A stretch of DNA of 64,000 nt, from contig NZ_FCOJ02000008.1 in NCBI RefSeq assembly GCF_001545035.1, positions 112,900 through 176,899 on the forward strand, given 5' to 3'. The translations under genes and the position numbers were made by a program. Position 1 is the first letter of the stretch. Each line of letters begins with the position of its first letter. Of the stretch, positions 12,842-21,441 are shown in pieces. Origin of the DNA: Caballeronia glebae. GTDB lineage: Bacteria; Pseudomonadota; Gammaproteobacteria; Burkholderiales; Burkholderiaceae. The notes beneath the pieces are model-generated. The model ran no database searches. It saw only the letters and a list, made by a program, of their open reading frames with translations, and had not been told where the DNA came from.

Positions 12842-14572
12842 ATGGCAACAGAACCGACCCAGGCCGGCGCGCAGATCGAACCGCGCGACGGTCTTTCCCA
12901 TGTTCGCGGCGCGACGGACATCCCACTGAGCGACGCGACCGTTTCGCGCCTGCTTCTCGAAACCGCCGGCCGATTCGCCGATCGCCCGGCTGTCGTGTTC
13001 CGCGAGCAGAACATCCGCTGGACGTGGCGCGAGTTCGCGCATCAGATCGACGTACTCGCGAGCGGACTGCTCGCGCTCGGCATTCAGGCGGGCGATCGCG
13101 TCGGCATCTGGTCGCCGAACCGCATCGAATGGCTGCTCACGCAGTTTGCGACCGCGCGCATGGGCGCGACGCTGGTCAACATCAATCCGGCGTACCGGCT
13201 GTCCGAGCTCGAATATGCGTTGAACAAGGTCGGCTGCAAGGCGATCGTCGCGGCCGAGCAGTTCAAGTCGTCGAAATATCTGGAGATGCTGCAAACGCTC
13301 GCGCCCGAACTCGCTCGCGCCGAGCCGAACGCGCTCGACGCCGCGAAGTTGCCCGACCTGCGCGCCGTGATCCGCATGGGCGCGGACAAGACGCCCGGCA
13401 TGCTCAATTTCGACGATGTGATGCGCATCGGCCGCGAACGGCTCGATGCGACGCCGCTCGACGCGCTCGAAGCGAAGCTGAGCGCGGACGAGCCGATCAA
13501 CATCCAGTTCACGAGCGGCACGACCGGCAATCCGAAGGGCGCGACGCTCACGCATCGGAACATCGTCAACAATGCGCGCTACATCGCGATCGCGATGCGC
13601 CTGACCGAGCAGGATTCGCTGTGCATTCCGGTGCCGCTGTATCACTGCTTCGGTATGGTGCTGGCCGTGCTCGCGTGCGTATCGACGGGTTGCACGATGG
13701 TGTTCCCCGGCGAAGCGTTCGATCCCGGCGCGACCCTCGCCGCCGTTCACGAGGAACAATGCACCGCGCTACACGGCGTGCCGACGATGTTCATCGCCGA
13801 ACTCGATCACCCCGACTTCGCGAAGTACGACCTGAGCCGTCTGCGCACGGGCATCATGGCGGGTTCGCCGTGTCCGATCGAGACGATGAAGCGCGTGGTG
13901 TCGAAGATGCACCTGAGCGAGATCACGATCGCGTATGGCATGACGGAAACGAGTCCTGTGTCGTTCCAGAGTTCGACGACCGATCCGCTCGACAAGCGCA
14001 CCACGACCGTCGGACGCATACAGCCGCATCTGGAAGTGAAGATCGTGGACGCGCTGGGGAGCATCGTGCCGGTCGGCGAAACCGGCGAACTCTGCACGCG
14101 CGGCTACTCGGTGATGAAGGGCTACTGGGGCGACGACGCGAAGACGCGCGAGGCGATCATCGACGGCTGGATGCACACCGGCGACCTCGCGACCATCGAC
14201 GCGGAAGGCTATTGCAACATCGTCGGCCGCCTGAAAGACATGCTGATTCGCGGCGGCGAGAACATCTATCCGCGCGAGATCGAGGAATTCCTGTTCCGTC
14301 ATCCGAAGGTGCAATCGGTGCAGGTGTTCGGCGTGCCGGATCAGAAATACGGCGAAGAAGTTTGCGCGTGGATCGTGGTGCGTCCGGGCGAGCAGGCGAG
14401 CGAGGACGAAATCCGCGAGTTTTGTCAGGGGCAGATCGCGCACTACAAGATTCCGCGCTATATCCGCTTCGTCGACGAATTGCCGATGACCGTCACCGGC
14501 AAGGCGCAGAAGTTCGTGATGCGCGCGCGCATGGTCGACGAACTGAAGCTCGCCGAGGCCAAAACCGCCTGA
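12842..14572 (+). CDS. AMP-binding acyl-CoA synthetase
   Basis: This is an adenylate-forming ligase that would activate a carboxylic acid, probably a fatty acid, to its CoA thioester through an acyl-AMP. The 576-residue protein has the A3 phosphate-binding loop [16 protein letters not shown] (from residue 223), the A5 motif YGMTETSP, the A7 segment [12 protein letters not shown], the hinge [21 protein letters not shown], and the C-terminal catalytic lysine in [14 protein letters not shown] 12842 is chosen because GGAG lies just upstream; the frame is open to 12692. It stands alone downstream of the atp terminator. Chain-length preference cannot be read from sequence. Confidence 0.9.
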   Translation: MATEPTQAGAQIEPRDGLSHVRGATDIPLSDATVSRLLLETAGRFADRPAVVFREQNIRWTWREFAHQIDVLASGLLALGIQAGDRVGIWSPNRIEWLLTQFATARMGATLVNINPAYRLSELEYALNKVGCKAIVAAEQFKSSKYLEMLQTLAPELARAEPNALDAAKLPDLRAVIRMGADKTPGMLNFDDVMRIGRERLDATPLDALEAKLSADEPINIQFTSGTTGNPKGATLTHRNIVNNARYIAIAMRLTEQDSLCIPVPLYHCFGMVLAVLACVSTGCTMVFPGEAFDPGATLAAVHEEQCTALHGVPTMFIAELDHPDFAKYDLSRLRTGIMAGSPCPIETMKRVVSKMHLSEITIAYGMTETSPVSFQSSTTDPLDKRTTTVGRIQPHLEVKIVDALGSIVPVGETGELCTRGYSVMKGYWGDDAKTREAIIDGWMHTGDLATIDAEGYCNIVGRLKDMLIRGGENIYPREIEEFLFRHPKVQSVQVFGVPDQKYGEEVCAWIVVRPGEQASEDEIREFCQGQIAHYKIPRYIRFVDELPMTVTGKAQKFVMRARMVDELKLAEAKTA

Positions 14573-14603
14573 AATTCGGCGCGGCCGATTCCATGAAACG
14601 ACA

Positions 14604-14627
14604 AAGGGAGCGCTGCGGCGCTCCCTT
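14604..14627 (+). terminator. Hairpin downstream of the acyl-CoA synthetase gene
   Basis: AAGGGAGCGC (14604-14613) pairs perfectly with GCGCTCCCTT (14618-14627) across a TGCG loop, 32 bases past the stop. The T tract is poor (TTCTGT), but position and stem strength fit transcript termination or 3'-end protection. Confidence 0.7.
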
Positions 14628-14689
14628 CTGTCATGGGACGAAACGTTCGAGCTTTGCGTTGCGCAAAACGCAAACGTTTGTCCAAGCGA

Positions 14690-14714
14690 AAAAAAAGCGG
14701 GCCTGGAGCCCGCT
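14690..14714 (-). terminator. Minus-strand intrinsic terminator without an obvious gene
   Basis: AGCGGGC (14696-14702) pairs with GCCCGCT (14708-14714). Reading the minus strand, the stem is followed by a run of T residues ending TTCGC, a good intrinsic terminator. No recognised minus-strand gene ends here; the only candidate is the weak open frame at 14774-15085, or an unannotated small RNA. Confidence 0.65.
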
Positions 14715-14773
14715 AAAAACCACACGCTACGGGGTTAGCGCGAGGAGACCAAACGTGGGATGTTTCGAATGCC

Positions 14774-15085
14774 TTACATTCGAATAACGACCCCAACACC
14801 GATGTCCCAAATATGAGAGCTTCGGCCACCAGCCTGCCATCGGATCGCGTTGTTTTCACACGAGGCAACCCGATACATCCGTGTTGAAACCGTTTGAACA
14901 GATTGTGGGCGAATTGATTCCGGATCGCCGTAACAAAGTGTTTCAGGTTGTAACCCGCGTCCCATAAGGCTCAGGGGAAATTTTCTCGCGCGATTCTCCT
15001 GATTTTCACGGATATATTGTCTGTTATTCCGATCATTAATTCGATCGGCCTCGCGCGACACCCAAATACGGATTTTCGGACTCAT
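14774..15085 (-). CDS. Possible small hypothetical protein (103 residues), low confidence
   Basis: A 103-codon open frame on the minus strand begins MSPKIRIWVSREADRINDR and ends GVGVVIRM. I recognise no family. The case for a gene is the minus-strand intrinsic terminator about 60 bases beyond its stop (14690-14714). The case against is the lower GC and unbiased third positions of this 620-base intergenic stretch (14573-15192), which look non-coding. A palindrome TTTTCGCGAAAA lies just upstream at 15100-15111. The transcript may be a small RNA instead. Confidence 0.25.
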   Translation of the reverse strand: MSPKIRIWVSREADRINDRNNRQYIRENQENRARKFPLSLMGRGLQPETLCYGDPESIRPQSVQTVSTRMYRVASCENNAIRWQAGGRSSHIWDIGVGVVIRM

Positions 15086-15192
15086 GCGATTATTCTAGTT
15101 TTTCGCGAAAATCGAACGTGCGGACGCATGAAATCGATGCGCAATTTTTCGCCGCAACCAATATCGCCGTCACAACCGCTATGGAGACACGC

Positions 15193-16140
15193 ATGACCAT
15201 TGACGCAGCCTTGCTCCGCTACTACAGCGCCGTCGAGGAGGCTTTTCCGGCGCTGCCGCCCGACGCGGAAGCGCGAGCGATCCGCGAGCGCTTCAGCAAG
15301 GTCGCTCAAGCTTACGCCAGAGAGCGCGACGAAGCCGTGACGGCCGACGATATCCAGCTCGACCTCGAAGGCCGCACGCTGGCCGCGCGCATCTACAAGC
15401 CGAAACACGCGCGCGGCCCGCTGCCGCTGATCGTGTACTTTCACGGCGGCGGTTGGGTGGTCGGCGATCTCGACACGCACGATGGGCTCGTCGCACGGCT
15501 TGCGCGCGATTCGCAATGCGCTGTGGCAAGCGTCGATTACCGGCTGGCGCCCGAGCATCCGTTTCCCGCGCCGTGCGAAGACGCGTTCGACGCGCTGATC
15601 TGGCTCGCCGAGCATCGTTCGCGGCTCGGTTTCGCGACGGACCGGCTGGCTGTCGGAGGCGACAGCGCAGGCGCGCACCTGGCGCTCGTCGCGGCGCGCG
15701 GCGCCAACGAGCGCGTGGCTGGCATCGTCGGCTTGCAATTGCTGCTCTATCCCGTAATGCGTCGTCAGTTCGAGAGTCCGAGTTGCATCGCCAACGCGAA
15801 CGGTCCGGGTCTCACGAACGACGAAATGAAGTGGTACTGGACCCAGTTCCTGTCGGGCGAAACGCCGCGCGAGCATGACGTGCGCGCTTTTCCGCTCGCC
15901 GAGCCGTTCGAGCGCACGCCGGCGCCCGCGATCGTGGTCGCGGCTGCCTTCGATCCGCTCTACGACGACGCCGTCGAACTCAAACGCTTCCTGGAAGCGA
16001 GCGGCGGCCGCGTCGAGATGATCGACGCGCGCGACATGACGCACGGATTTGGCCGCATGCATGGGCAGTCGGAGGCGGCGCTGGGCTGGCTGCGCGGGAT
16101 CGGCGAGCGCGCGGGCGAGTTGCTGCGCGCCGGGCGCTGA
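15193..16140 (+). CDS. Alpha/beta hydrolase of the HSL family (acyl esterase/lipase)
   Basis: This is a cytoplasmic esterase of the hormone-sensitive lipase family. The oxyanion-hole motif HGGG starts at residue 84 (YFHGGGW), the nucleophile is Ser158 in GDSAG, the acid is the Asp in FDPLYDDA and the base is the His in MTHGF near the C-terminus. Total length is 315 residues, normal for the family. ATG 15193 follows GGAGACACGC; upstream in-frame codons to 15118 are unconserved. It converges on the pheC-like gene, leaving only 3 bases between the two stops. The natural ester is unknown. Confidence 0.87.
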   Translation: MTIDAALLRYYSAVEEAFPALPPDAEARAIRERFSKVAQAYARERDEAVTADDIQLDLEGRTLAARIYKPKHARGPLPLIVYFHGGGWVVGDLDTHDGLVARLARDSQCAVASVDYRLAPEHPFPAPCEDAFDALIWLAEHRSRLGFATDRLAVGGDSAGAHLALVAARGANERVAGIVGLQLLLYPVMRRQFESPSCIANANGPGLTNDEMKWYWTQFLSGETPREHDVRAFPLAEPFERTPAPAIVVAAAFDPLYDDAVELKRFLEASGGRVEMIDARDMTHGFGRMHGQSEAALGWLRGIGERAGELLRAGR

Positions 16141-16143
16141 GCG

Positions 16144-16983
16144 TTACTTCAGCCACTTGTCGTACACGGCCTGGAACTCGCCCGACGAACGGGCGAGATG
16201 CAGCCACTGATCGACGTATTGCTGGAACGGCACGTCGCCGCGCGGCAGCAGATACGCCTTCTCGCCGAACTGGAACGGTTTGTCGGGATGCACCGAGCAC
16301 AAACCGGGGTTGAGCTTCTGCTGGAGCAACGTTTCGGAGGCGTCCGTGACCATGACGTCGGCCTTGCCGTCGAGGATCTGCTTGAAGATCGTCACGTTGT
16401 CCGGATACTCGATCAACTGCGAGTGCGGAAAGAACTGCTTCGCGAATCGCTCGTTGGTGCCGCCCGGATTCACGATCGTGCGCACGTTCGGCTGATCGAT
16501 CTGCGCGACGGTCTGATATTTCTCCACATCGTCGCAACGAACGATAGGAGTCTTGCCGTCTTCCATGTACGGCGCGGTGAAAAATGCGCGCTTCTGCCGT
16601 TCTAGCGTGGTCGAGACGCCGCCCACGGCGATATCGCATTTGCCGATGAAGTCGTTCATCAGGTTCGACCACGACGTTTTCACATACTCGGCCTTCGCAC
16701 CGAGCGACTTCGCGAGACCCTCCGCCAGATCGATGTCGATGCCCTCGAACTGCCCGTCCGCGCGCAGGAAGGAATACGGTTTGTAATCGCCCGTTGTGCA
16801 GACGCGCAACGTGTGACGCGCGAGGATGTCGTCGAGGCGAGAGGGCGCCGCGACGGGCGCGGACGCGGCGGGCTTCGCGCCCGCGACGGCGCCGGCCTGA
16901 ATCGTTTGAGCGTGCGCCGCGCTCACAAGCGCGAGCGACATCACAAGGGCAGCGGCGGCGAAACTGACAGACGTGCGTTGCAT
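16144..16983 (-). CDS. pheC: Periplasmic cyclohexadienyl dehydratase-like protein (PheC type, SBP_bac_3 fold)
   Basis: The 279-residue protein starts with a signal peptide (residues 1-25, ending SAAHA) and is followed by an Ala/Pro linker and a single solute-binding-protein domain. The opening RLDDILARHTLRVCTTGDYKPYSF and the later MVTDASETLLQQ resemble PheC, which converts prephenate or arogenate to phenylpyruvate or phenylalanine in the periplasm. A polar amino-acid ABC binding protein is the alternative; no ABC permease or ATPase gene lies beside it, which favours the enzyme. The start ATG (16983-16981) is preceded by AGGAG; longer frames upstream would disrupt the signal peptide. It is divergent from hemE. 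Confidence 0.72.
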   Translation of the reverse strand: MQRTSVSFAAAALVMSLALVSAAHAQTIQAGAVAGAKPAASAPVAAPSRLDDILARHTLRVCTTGDYKPYSFLRADGQFEGIDIDLAEGLAKSLGAKAEYVKTSWSNLMNDFIGKCDIAVGGVSTTLERQKRAFFTAPYMEDGKTPIVRCDDVEKYQTVAQIDQPNVRTIVNPGGTNERFAKQFFPHSQLIEYPDNVTIFKQILDGKADVMVTDASETLLQQKLNPGLCSVHPDKPFQFGEKAYLLPRGDVPFQQYVDQWLHLARSSGEFQAVYDKWLK

Positions 16984-17165
16984 CGATTCTCCTGGTTCTA
17001 GTTGTGTAAGCACGTCGATCATAACGAGGGCAACGGCCGCCCGAAACCCGGCCAAACGACATAGGCCGCGCGACATCGCACCGCCCGAATTGCCGGGCTC
17101 AGTCGGCGTAAACGTTCGACCGCTCCGGTAGAATGGGCGATTCTCTGCCTTAAGCATCGAGCGAC

Positions 17166-18263
17166 GTGGCACACACTCTTCTGAACGACACCTTCCTGCG
17201 CGCGCTGCTGCGCGAGCCGACCGACTACACGCCGATCTGGCTCATGCGCCAGGCAGGACGCTATCTGCCGGAGTACAACGCGACGCGCGCTCGCGCGGGC
17301 AGTTTTCTCGGCCTCGCGAAGAATCCGGATTACGCGACCGAAGTGACGCTTCAGCCGCTCGAACGCTTTCCGCTCGACGCCGCGATTCTCTTCTCCGACA
17401 TCCTCACGATCCCCGACGCGATGGGCCTCGGCCTTAACTTCGTGCAGGGCGAAGGTCCGCGTTTCGAGCGCACCGTGCGCACCGAGGACGATGTGAAGCG
17501 CCTCGCCGTGCCGGACATCGGCGCGACGCTTTCCTACGTCACCGACGCCGTGAGCCAGATTCGCCGCGCGCTCACCGACGCGCAAGGCCGCCAGAAAGTG
17601 CCGCTGATCGGCTTCTCCGGCAGTCCGTGGACGCTCGCGTGCTACATGGTCGAAGGCGGCGGCTCGGACGACCATCGCACGGTCAAGTCGATGGCTTACT
17701 CGCGGCCGGACCTGATGCATCGCATCCTCGACGTGAACGCGCAAGCCGTGACCGCCTATCTGAACGCGCAGATCGAAGCGGGCGCGCAGGCCGTGATGAT
17801 CTTCGACACCTGGGGCGGCGCACTCGCGGACGGCGCGTATCAGCGCTTCTCGCTCGAATACATCTCGAAGGTGGTCGCCGGTCTGAAACGCGAGCACGAT
17901 GGCGCGCGCGTGCCGGTCATCACATTCACCAAGGGCGGCGGACTGTGGATCGAGGAAATCGCCGCGACCGGCGTCGATGCGGTCGGTCTCGACTGGACCA
18001 TGAATCTGGGCCGGGCGCGCGAGAAGGTCGGCTCATGCGTGGCGCTGCAGGGAAATATCGATCCCAGCGTGCTGTTCGCGCCGCCGGCGTCGATCCGCAC
18101 CGAAGCGCGCGCGGTGCTCGAAAGTTTCGGGAATTTCCCGGGCCACGTTTTCAATCTGGGCCACGGCATCTCGCAATTCACGCCGCCGGAGAGCGTCGCG
18201 GAACTGGTCGACGAGGTGCATCGCCATAGCCGTGCGATGCGTGCGGCGCAGGCCGCTCGGTAA
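17166..18263 (+). CDS. hemE: Uroporphyrinogen decarboxylase HemE
   Basis: HemE decarboxylates the four acetate side chains of uroporphyrinogen III to give coproporphyrinogen III in haem synthesis. The 365-residue protein has the family signature [15 protein letters not shown] near residues 20-34, [16 protein letters not shown], and the second signature [19 protein letters not shown]. Translation starts at GTG 17166. The divergent pheC-like gene begins 182 bases upstream. Confidence 0.97.
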   Translation: MAHTLLNDTFLRALLREPTDYTPIWLMRQAGRYLPEYNATRARAGSFLGLAKNPDYATEVTLQPLERFPLDAAILFSDILTIPDAMGLGLNFVQGEGPRFERTVRTEDDVKRLAVPDIGATLSYVTDAVSQIRRALTDAQGRQKVPLIGFSGSPWTLACYMVEGGGSDDHRTVKSMAYSRPDLMHRILDVNAQAVTAYLNAQIEAGAQAVMIFDTWGGALADGAYQRFSLEYISKVVAGLKREHDGARVPVITFTKGGGLWIEEIAATGVDAVGLDWTMNLGRAREKVGSCVALQGNIDPSVLFAPPASIRTEARAVLESFGNFPGHVFNLGHGISQFTPPESVAELVDEVHRHSRAMRAAQAAR

Positions 18264-18724
18264 CATGCGTTCGAAAGCCCGCTTTACGGACGCGTGCTGC
18301 GGCGCAATATCGGTGCGCCCAGGCACGTAATCAGCGACGGGACGATTCCGTCCGGATCGCCCACGTCAGGCGGCGCTCCCCGATGTCAAGACCGAACTTA
18401 TGCACAATTTGTTCGCTGCGGCGCGCCATCAGACGTATGGCCTCCGGGAACCAATAACATGTCGCTATATGTGCTTTAAGCCAATGATTTTTAAGCATTT
18501 TCGAGAGCTTTGTCCGAAATGTGGGTTAGCGCACATAAGGGATTCGTGACATTGTTTGCGGCGATCACGGACGCACTTCTCAACAAAGTTATCCACAGGC
18601 CTGTGGAAAGCATCGGAAATCCAAAAATAATCGGCGGCTTACAGACGATTCTGATGTTTCACTTTAACTTCCCCCGGCTCAAGTGCGTCCGAGTGCCGAA
18701 CCGTGATACGCGGGGCCGCGCGCG
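18264..18724. other. 461-base intergenic region between hemE and priA with DnaA-box motifs
   Basis: No credible gene is seen; GC is lower than in the flanks. The notable element is at 18589-18609: a consensus DnaA box TTATCCACA (18589-18597) overlaps an inverted partner TTTCCACAG read on the other strand, and together they contain the perfect 16-base palindrome TCCACAGGCCTGTGGA (18592-18607). This may bind DnaA and link priA expression to replication initiation. No clear hemE terminator is visible. Confidence 0.6.
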
Positions 18725-20971
18725 GTGACGAATCTTTTCGTGCGCGTCGCCGTCGATCAGCCGATGGCTGTGCTGTTCGATTACCGCTACACGCTGGCGG
18801 ACGCGCCGGTCGTCGGCATGTTGGTGCAGGTTCCGTTCGGGCGACGCGAAGTCGTCGGGCTGATCTGCGAAATCGCCCATTCAAGCGACGTGCCCGCCGG
18901 CAAGCTGCGCGACGTCACGTCAATTTGCGACAGGTGTGCTCCGCTGTCCGAAGCCTGGATCGCGCTGACGAGCTTCGCCGCCGATTACTATCAGCGCGGT
19001 CTTGGCGAGGTCGCGCTGCCGGCGCTGCCTCAGGTACTGCGTGACGCCTCGCGCTGGGATCGTCTGTTCGCCGTCGAGCCGCATTTCCGGATTCTCCCGG
19101 GTGGCCGCGCGCAGCTTCCCGACGCGCTGCCCGCACGCGCCAGCGCCCTGCGGCGTCTCGCCGATGCCCTCGCGGAACAGCCGTCGCTGGCCTTGTCCGA
19201 TGCCCGCGCGCTGCATCCCAAAGCGAGCGCGACCTTCGACGACTGGCTCGCGCACGGCTGGATCGAAACGGTGACGGCGAACATCGCCGAGCATGATGCG
19301 AACGCGCCAGCGCTCCCGACCGGCGCCGCGCCGCTGCCGCTGCTCACGGACGAGCAACGCGACGCCGTCGATGCCATTTCCGGCGCGCGGGAATTCGCTC
19401 CGTTTCTGCTTCACGGCGTGACGGGCAGCGGCAAGACCGAGGTGTATCTGCACGCGCTCGCCGCGCTGCTCGCCGCCCGGCCGGACGCGCAGGCGCTCGT
19501 TCTGGTTCCCGAAATTAATCTGACGCCGCAATTCGAAGTGGCATTTCGCGCGCGTTTCGCGGCGCTCGCGGACGGTTCGATCGTCACGATGCACAGCGGC
19601 CTCGCCGAAGGCGAGCGCGCGCGCAACTGGCTCGCGGCGCACACGGGCAGCGCGCGGATCGTGCTCGGCACGCGTCTCGCCATCCTCTCGTCGATGCCGA
19701 CGCTTGCGATCATCGTCGTCGATGAAGAGCACGATCCCGCGTACAAGCAACAGGAAGGCTTGCGCTATTCCGCGCGCGATCTGGCGGTTTATCGCGCGAA
19801 GCAACTGGATATTCCGGTCGTGCTCGGGTCGGCAACCCCATCGCTCGAAACCTGGTGGCAGGCGGAACAGGGCCGATACACGCGGCTCACGCTCACGCGC
19901 CGCGCCGTTGCCGACGCGGCGCTGCCGAGCGTCAGGCTCATCGATCTGGAAGAGGAGAGACAGCGTGGCCGCGCATCGGTCGATGGTCTCGCGGGGCCGC
20001 TGATCGCCGCGCTGAAGTTGCGTCTCGAACGCGGCGAGCAAAGTCTCGTGTTTCTGAACCGGCGCGGCTATGCGCCGATTCTGTCCTGCGACGCGTGCGG
20101 CTGGGTCGCGGGCTGTCCGCGTTGCAGCGCCTATGCCGTGCTGCATAAGCCGGAGCGCGCGCTGCGCTGCCATCATTGCGGCTGGGAATCGCGCATTCCG
20201 AAGTCGTGCCCGGAGTGCGGCAACATCGATATCGCGCCGATGGGCCGCGGCACGCAGCGCGTCGAGGAGACGCTCGCGAGCGTGGTGCCGGGCGCGCGCG
20301 TGTTGCGCATCGACGCCGACAGCACACGTCGCAAAGGCAGCGCGCAAGCGCTTTTCTCCGATGTCCACGCGGGCGAAGTCGACATTCTCGTCGGCACGCA
20401 GATGATCGCGAAGGGCCACGATTTCCGGCGCGTGACCCTCATCGGCGTGCTGAACGCCGACACCGCGCTCTTCTCCCACGACTTTCGCGCGAGCGAGCGG
20501 CTCTTCGCGCAACTGACGCAGGTGAGCGGGCGCGCCGGACGCGCGGGCTTGCCCGGCGAAGTGATGATCCAGACGCGCTATGCGCGCCACGCGCTGTATC
20601 AGGCGCTAGGGCGGCAAGACTATGTGGGTTTCGCCAACTCGACGCTCGCCGAACGGCGCGACGCCCGCTTGCCGCCGTTCGTCTATCAGGCGATGTTGCG
20701 CGCCGAGGGCCGCACGCTGGAGGCAGCGCTCAAGTTTCTGGAGGAAGCGGCGGCGGCGTTCGCGCCTTTGCCTGGCGCGGATCGCGTGACTGTGTACGAC
20801 GCGGTGCCGCTCACCATCGTGAAAGTGTTCAATGTTCACCGCGCGCAACTGCTGCTGGAAAGCGCGTCGCGGGGCGCGCTGCAGGCTTCGCTGCACGCGT
20901 GGCAACCGGTGCTGCGCTCGCTCAGGGGCGTGCTGCGGTGGAACGTGGAAGTCGATCCGCTCGACGTCTGA
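18725..20971 (+). CDS. priA: Primosomal protein N' (replication restart helicase PriA)
   Basis: PriA recognises stalled or repaired forks and reloads the replicative helicase. The 748-residue protein has the N-terminal 3'-DNA-end-binding region, a Walker A motif GVTGSGKTEVY with the lysine at residue 237, and a Walker B VDEEHD. It also has eight zinc-binding cysteines: CDACGW, CPRCSAY, CHHCGW and CPECGN. Helicase motifs GTQMIAKGHDF and QVSGRAGRAG follow. The start is GTG 18725 without a strong Shine-Dalgarno. DnaA-box sequences lie about 120 bases upstream. Confidence 0.97.
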   Translation: MTNLFVRVAVDQPMAVLFDYRYTLADAPVVGMLVQVPFGRREVVGLICEIAHSSDVPAGKLRDVTSICDRCAPLSEAWIALTSFAADYYQRGLGEVALPALPQVLRDASRWDRLFAVEPHFRILPGGRAQLPDALPARASALRRLADALAEQPSLALSDARALHPKASATFDDWLAHGWIETVTANIAEHDANAPALPTGAAPLPLLTDEQRDAVDAISGAREFAPFLLHGVTGSGKTEVYLHALAALLAARPDAQALVLVPEINLTPQFEVAFRARFAALADGSIVTMHSGLAEGERARNWLAAHTGSARIVLGTRLAILSSMPTLAIIVVDEEHDPAYKQQEGLRYSARDLAVYRAKQLDIPVVLGSATPSLETWWQAEQGRYTRLTLTRRAVADAALPSVRLIDLEEERQRGRASVDGLAGPLIAALKLRLERGEQSLVFLNRRGYAPILSCDACGWVAGCPRCSAYAVLHKPERALRCHHCGWESRIPKSCPECGNIDIAPMGRGTQRVEETLASVVPGARVLRIDADSTRRKGSAQALFSDVHAGEVDILVGTQMIAKGHDFRRVTLIGVLNADTALFSHDFRASERLFAQLTQVSGRAGRAGLPGEVMIQTRYARHALYQALGRQDYVGFANSTLAERRDARLPPFVYQAMLRAEGRTLEAALKFLEEAAAAFAPLPGADRVTVYDAVPLTIVKVFNVHRAQLLLESASRGALQASLHAWQPVLRSLRGVLRWNVEVDPLDV

Positions 20972-20972
20972 G

Positions 20973-21128
20973 TCAGGCTTCGCTTCGGGGAACGTCGCTG
21001 GCCGCGAGTTCGTCCCGGCCGGAAGCATCATCGGACCGATGCACGTGCGGCGACGCGCCTCGCACGAACAATACGACGCACACCGCGAACATCGTCCAAA
21101 CGCTGGTCACCACCATCCAAGTGCTCAT
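20973..21128 (-). CDS. Probable small membrane protein (51 residues)
   Basis: The frame from the ATG at 21128 encodes 51 residues: MSTWMVVTSVWTMFAVCVVLFV forms one membrane-spanning helix and is followed by a polar, charged tail. A purine-rich GGGGAGAACGGGGAAC sequence precedes the ATG on the minus strand and could serve as ribosome binding site. The stop is 2 bases from the convergent priA stop. Function is unknown. The clear hydrophobic helix and ribosome binding site support it, but short frames are common in high-GC DNA. Confidence 0.5.
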   Translation of the reverse strand: MSTWMVVTSVWTMFAVCVVLFVRGASPHVHRSDDASGRDELAASDVPRSEA

Positions 21129-21332
21129 GTTCCCCGTTCTCCCCGTAACCGCGGTGCATCGACCGCGAAGGCAGCGCCGTCTACGGCGCATAGCGTTTAT
21201 ATCGGCGCTGCCGGGGTGATTACTTAGGGGCAATCCCAAAAATTCCGGATTAGGGAAAATACTAGGCGACAAGCGCCATCCGCCAGTCGGCGGTGCACCG
21301 CTCAAAGCCTTGTGCCACAAGGGTTTCATTGT

Positions 21333-21386
21333 GGTGCAACCCTAGCGAAAATCTCGGTTGCACCTTTTAAATCAGCGGGGTACGAT
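21333..21386 (+). promoter_or_regulatory. putA promoter with overlapping PutA operators (GTTGCA inverted pair)
   Basis: GGTGCAACC (21333-21341) and GGTTGCACC (21356-21364) form a perfect inverted repeat with centres 23 bases apart. Each contains GTTGCA, the motif recognised by the ribbon-helix-helix domain of E. coli PutA. The right copy overlaps a -35 element TTGCAC (21358-21363), 17 bases from a -10 TACGAT (21381-21386). Binding would block RNA polymerase, which fits autorepression by the RHH domain present in this PutA. Confidence 0.72.
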
Positions 21387-21441
21387 TCGCCAACTTTTTA
21401 GGTCTCTGGCCGGGTAGAAACGACCGGCAAACGAAGGAAAT

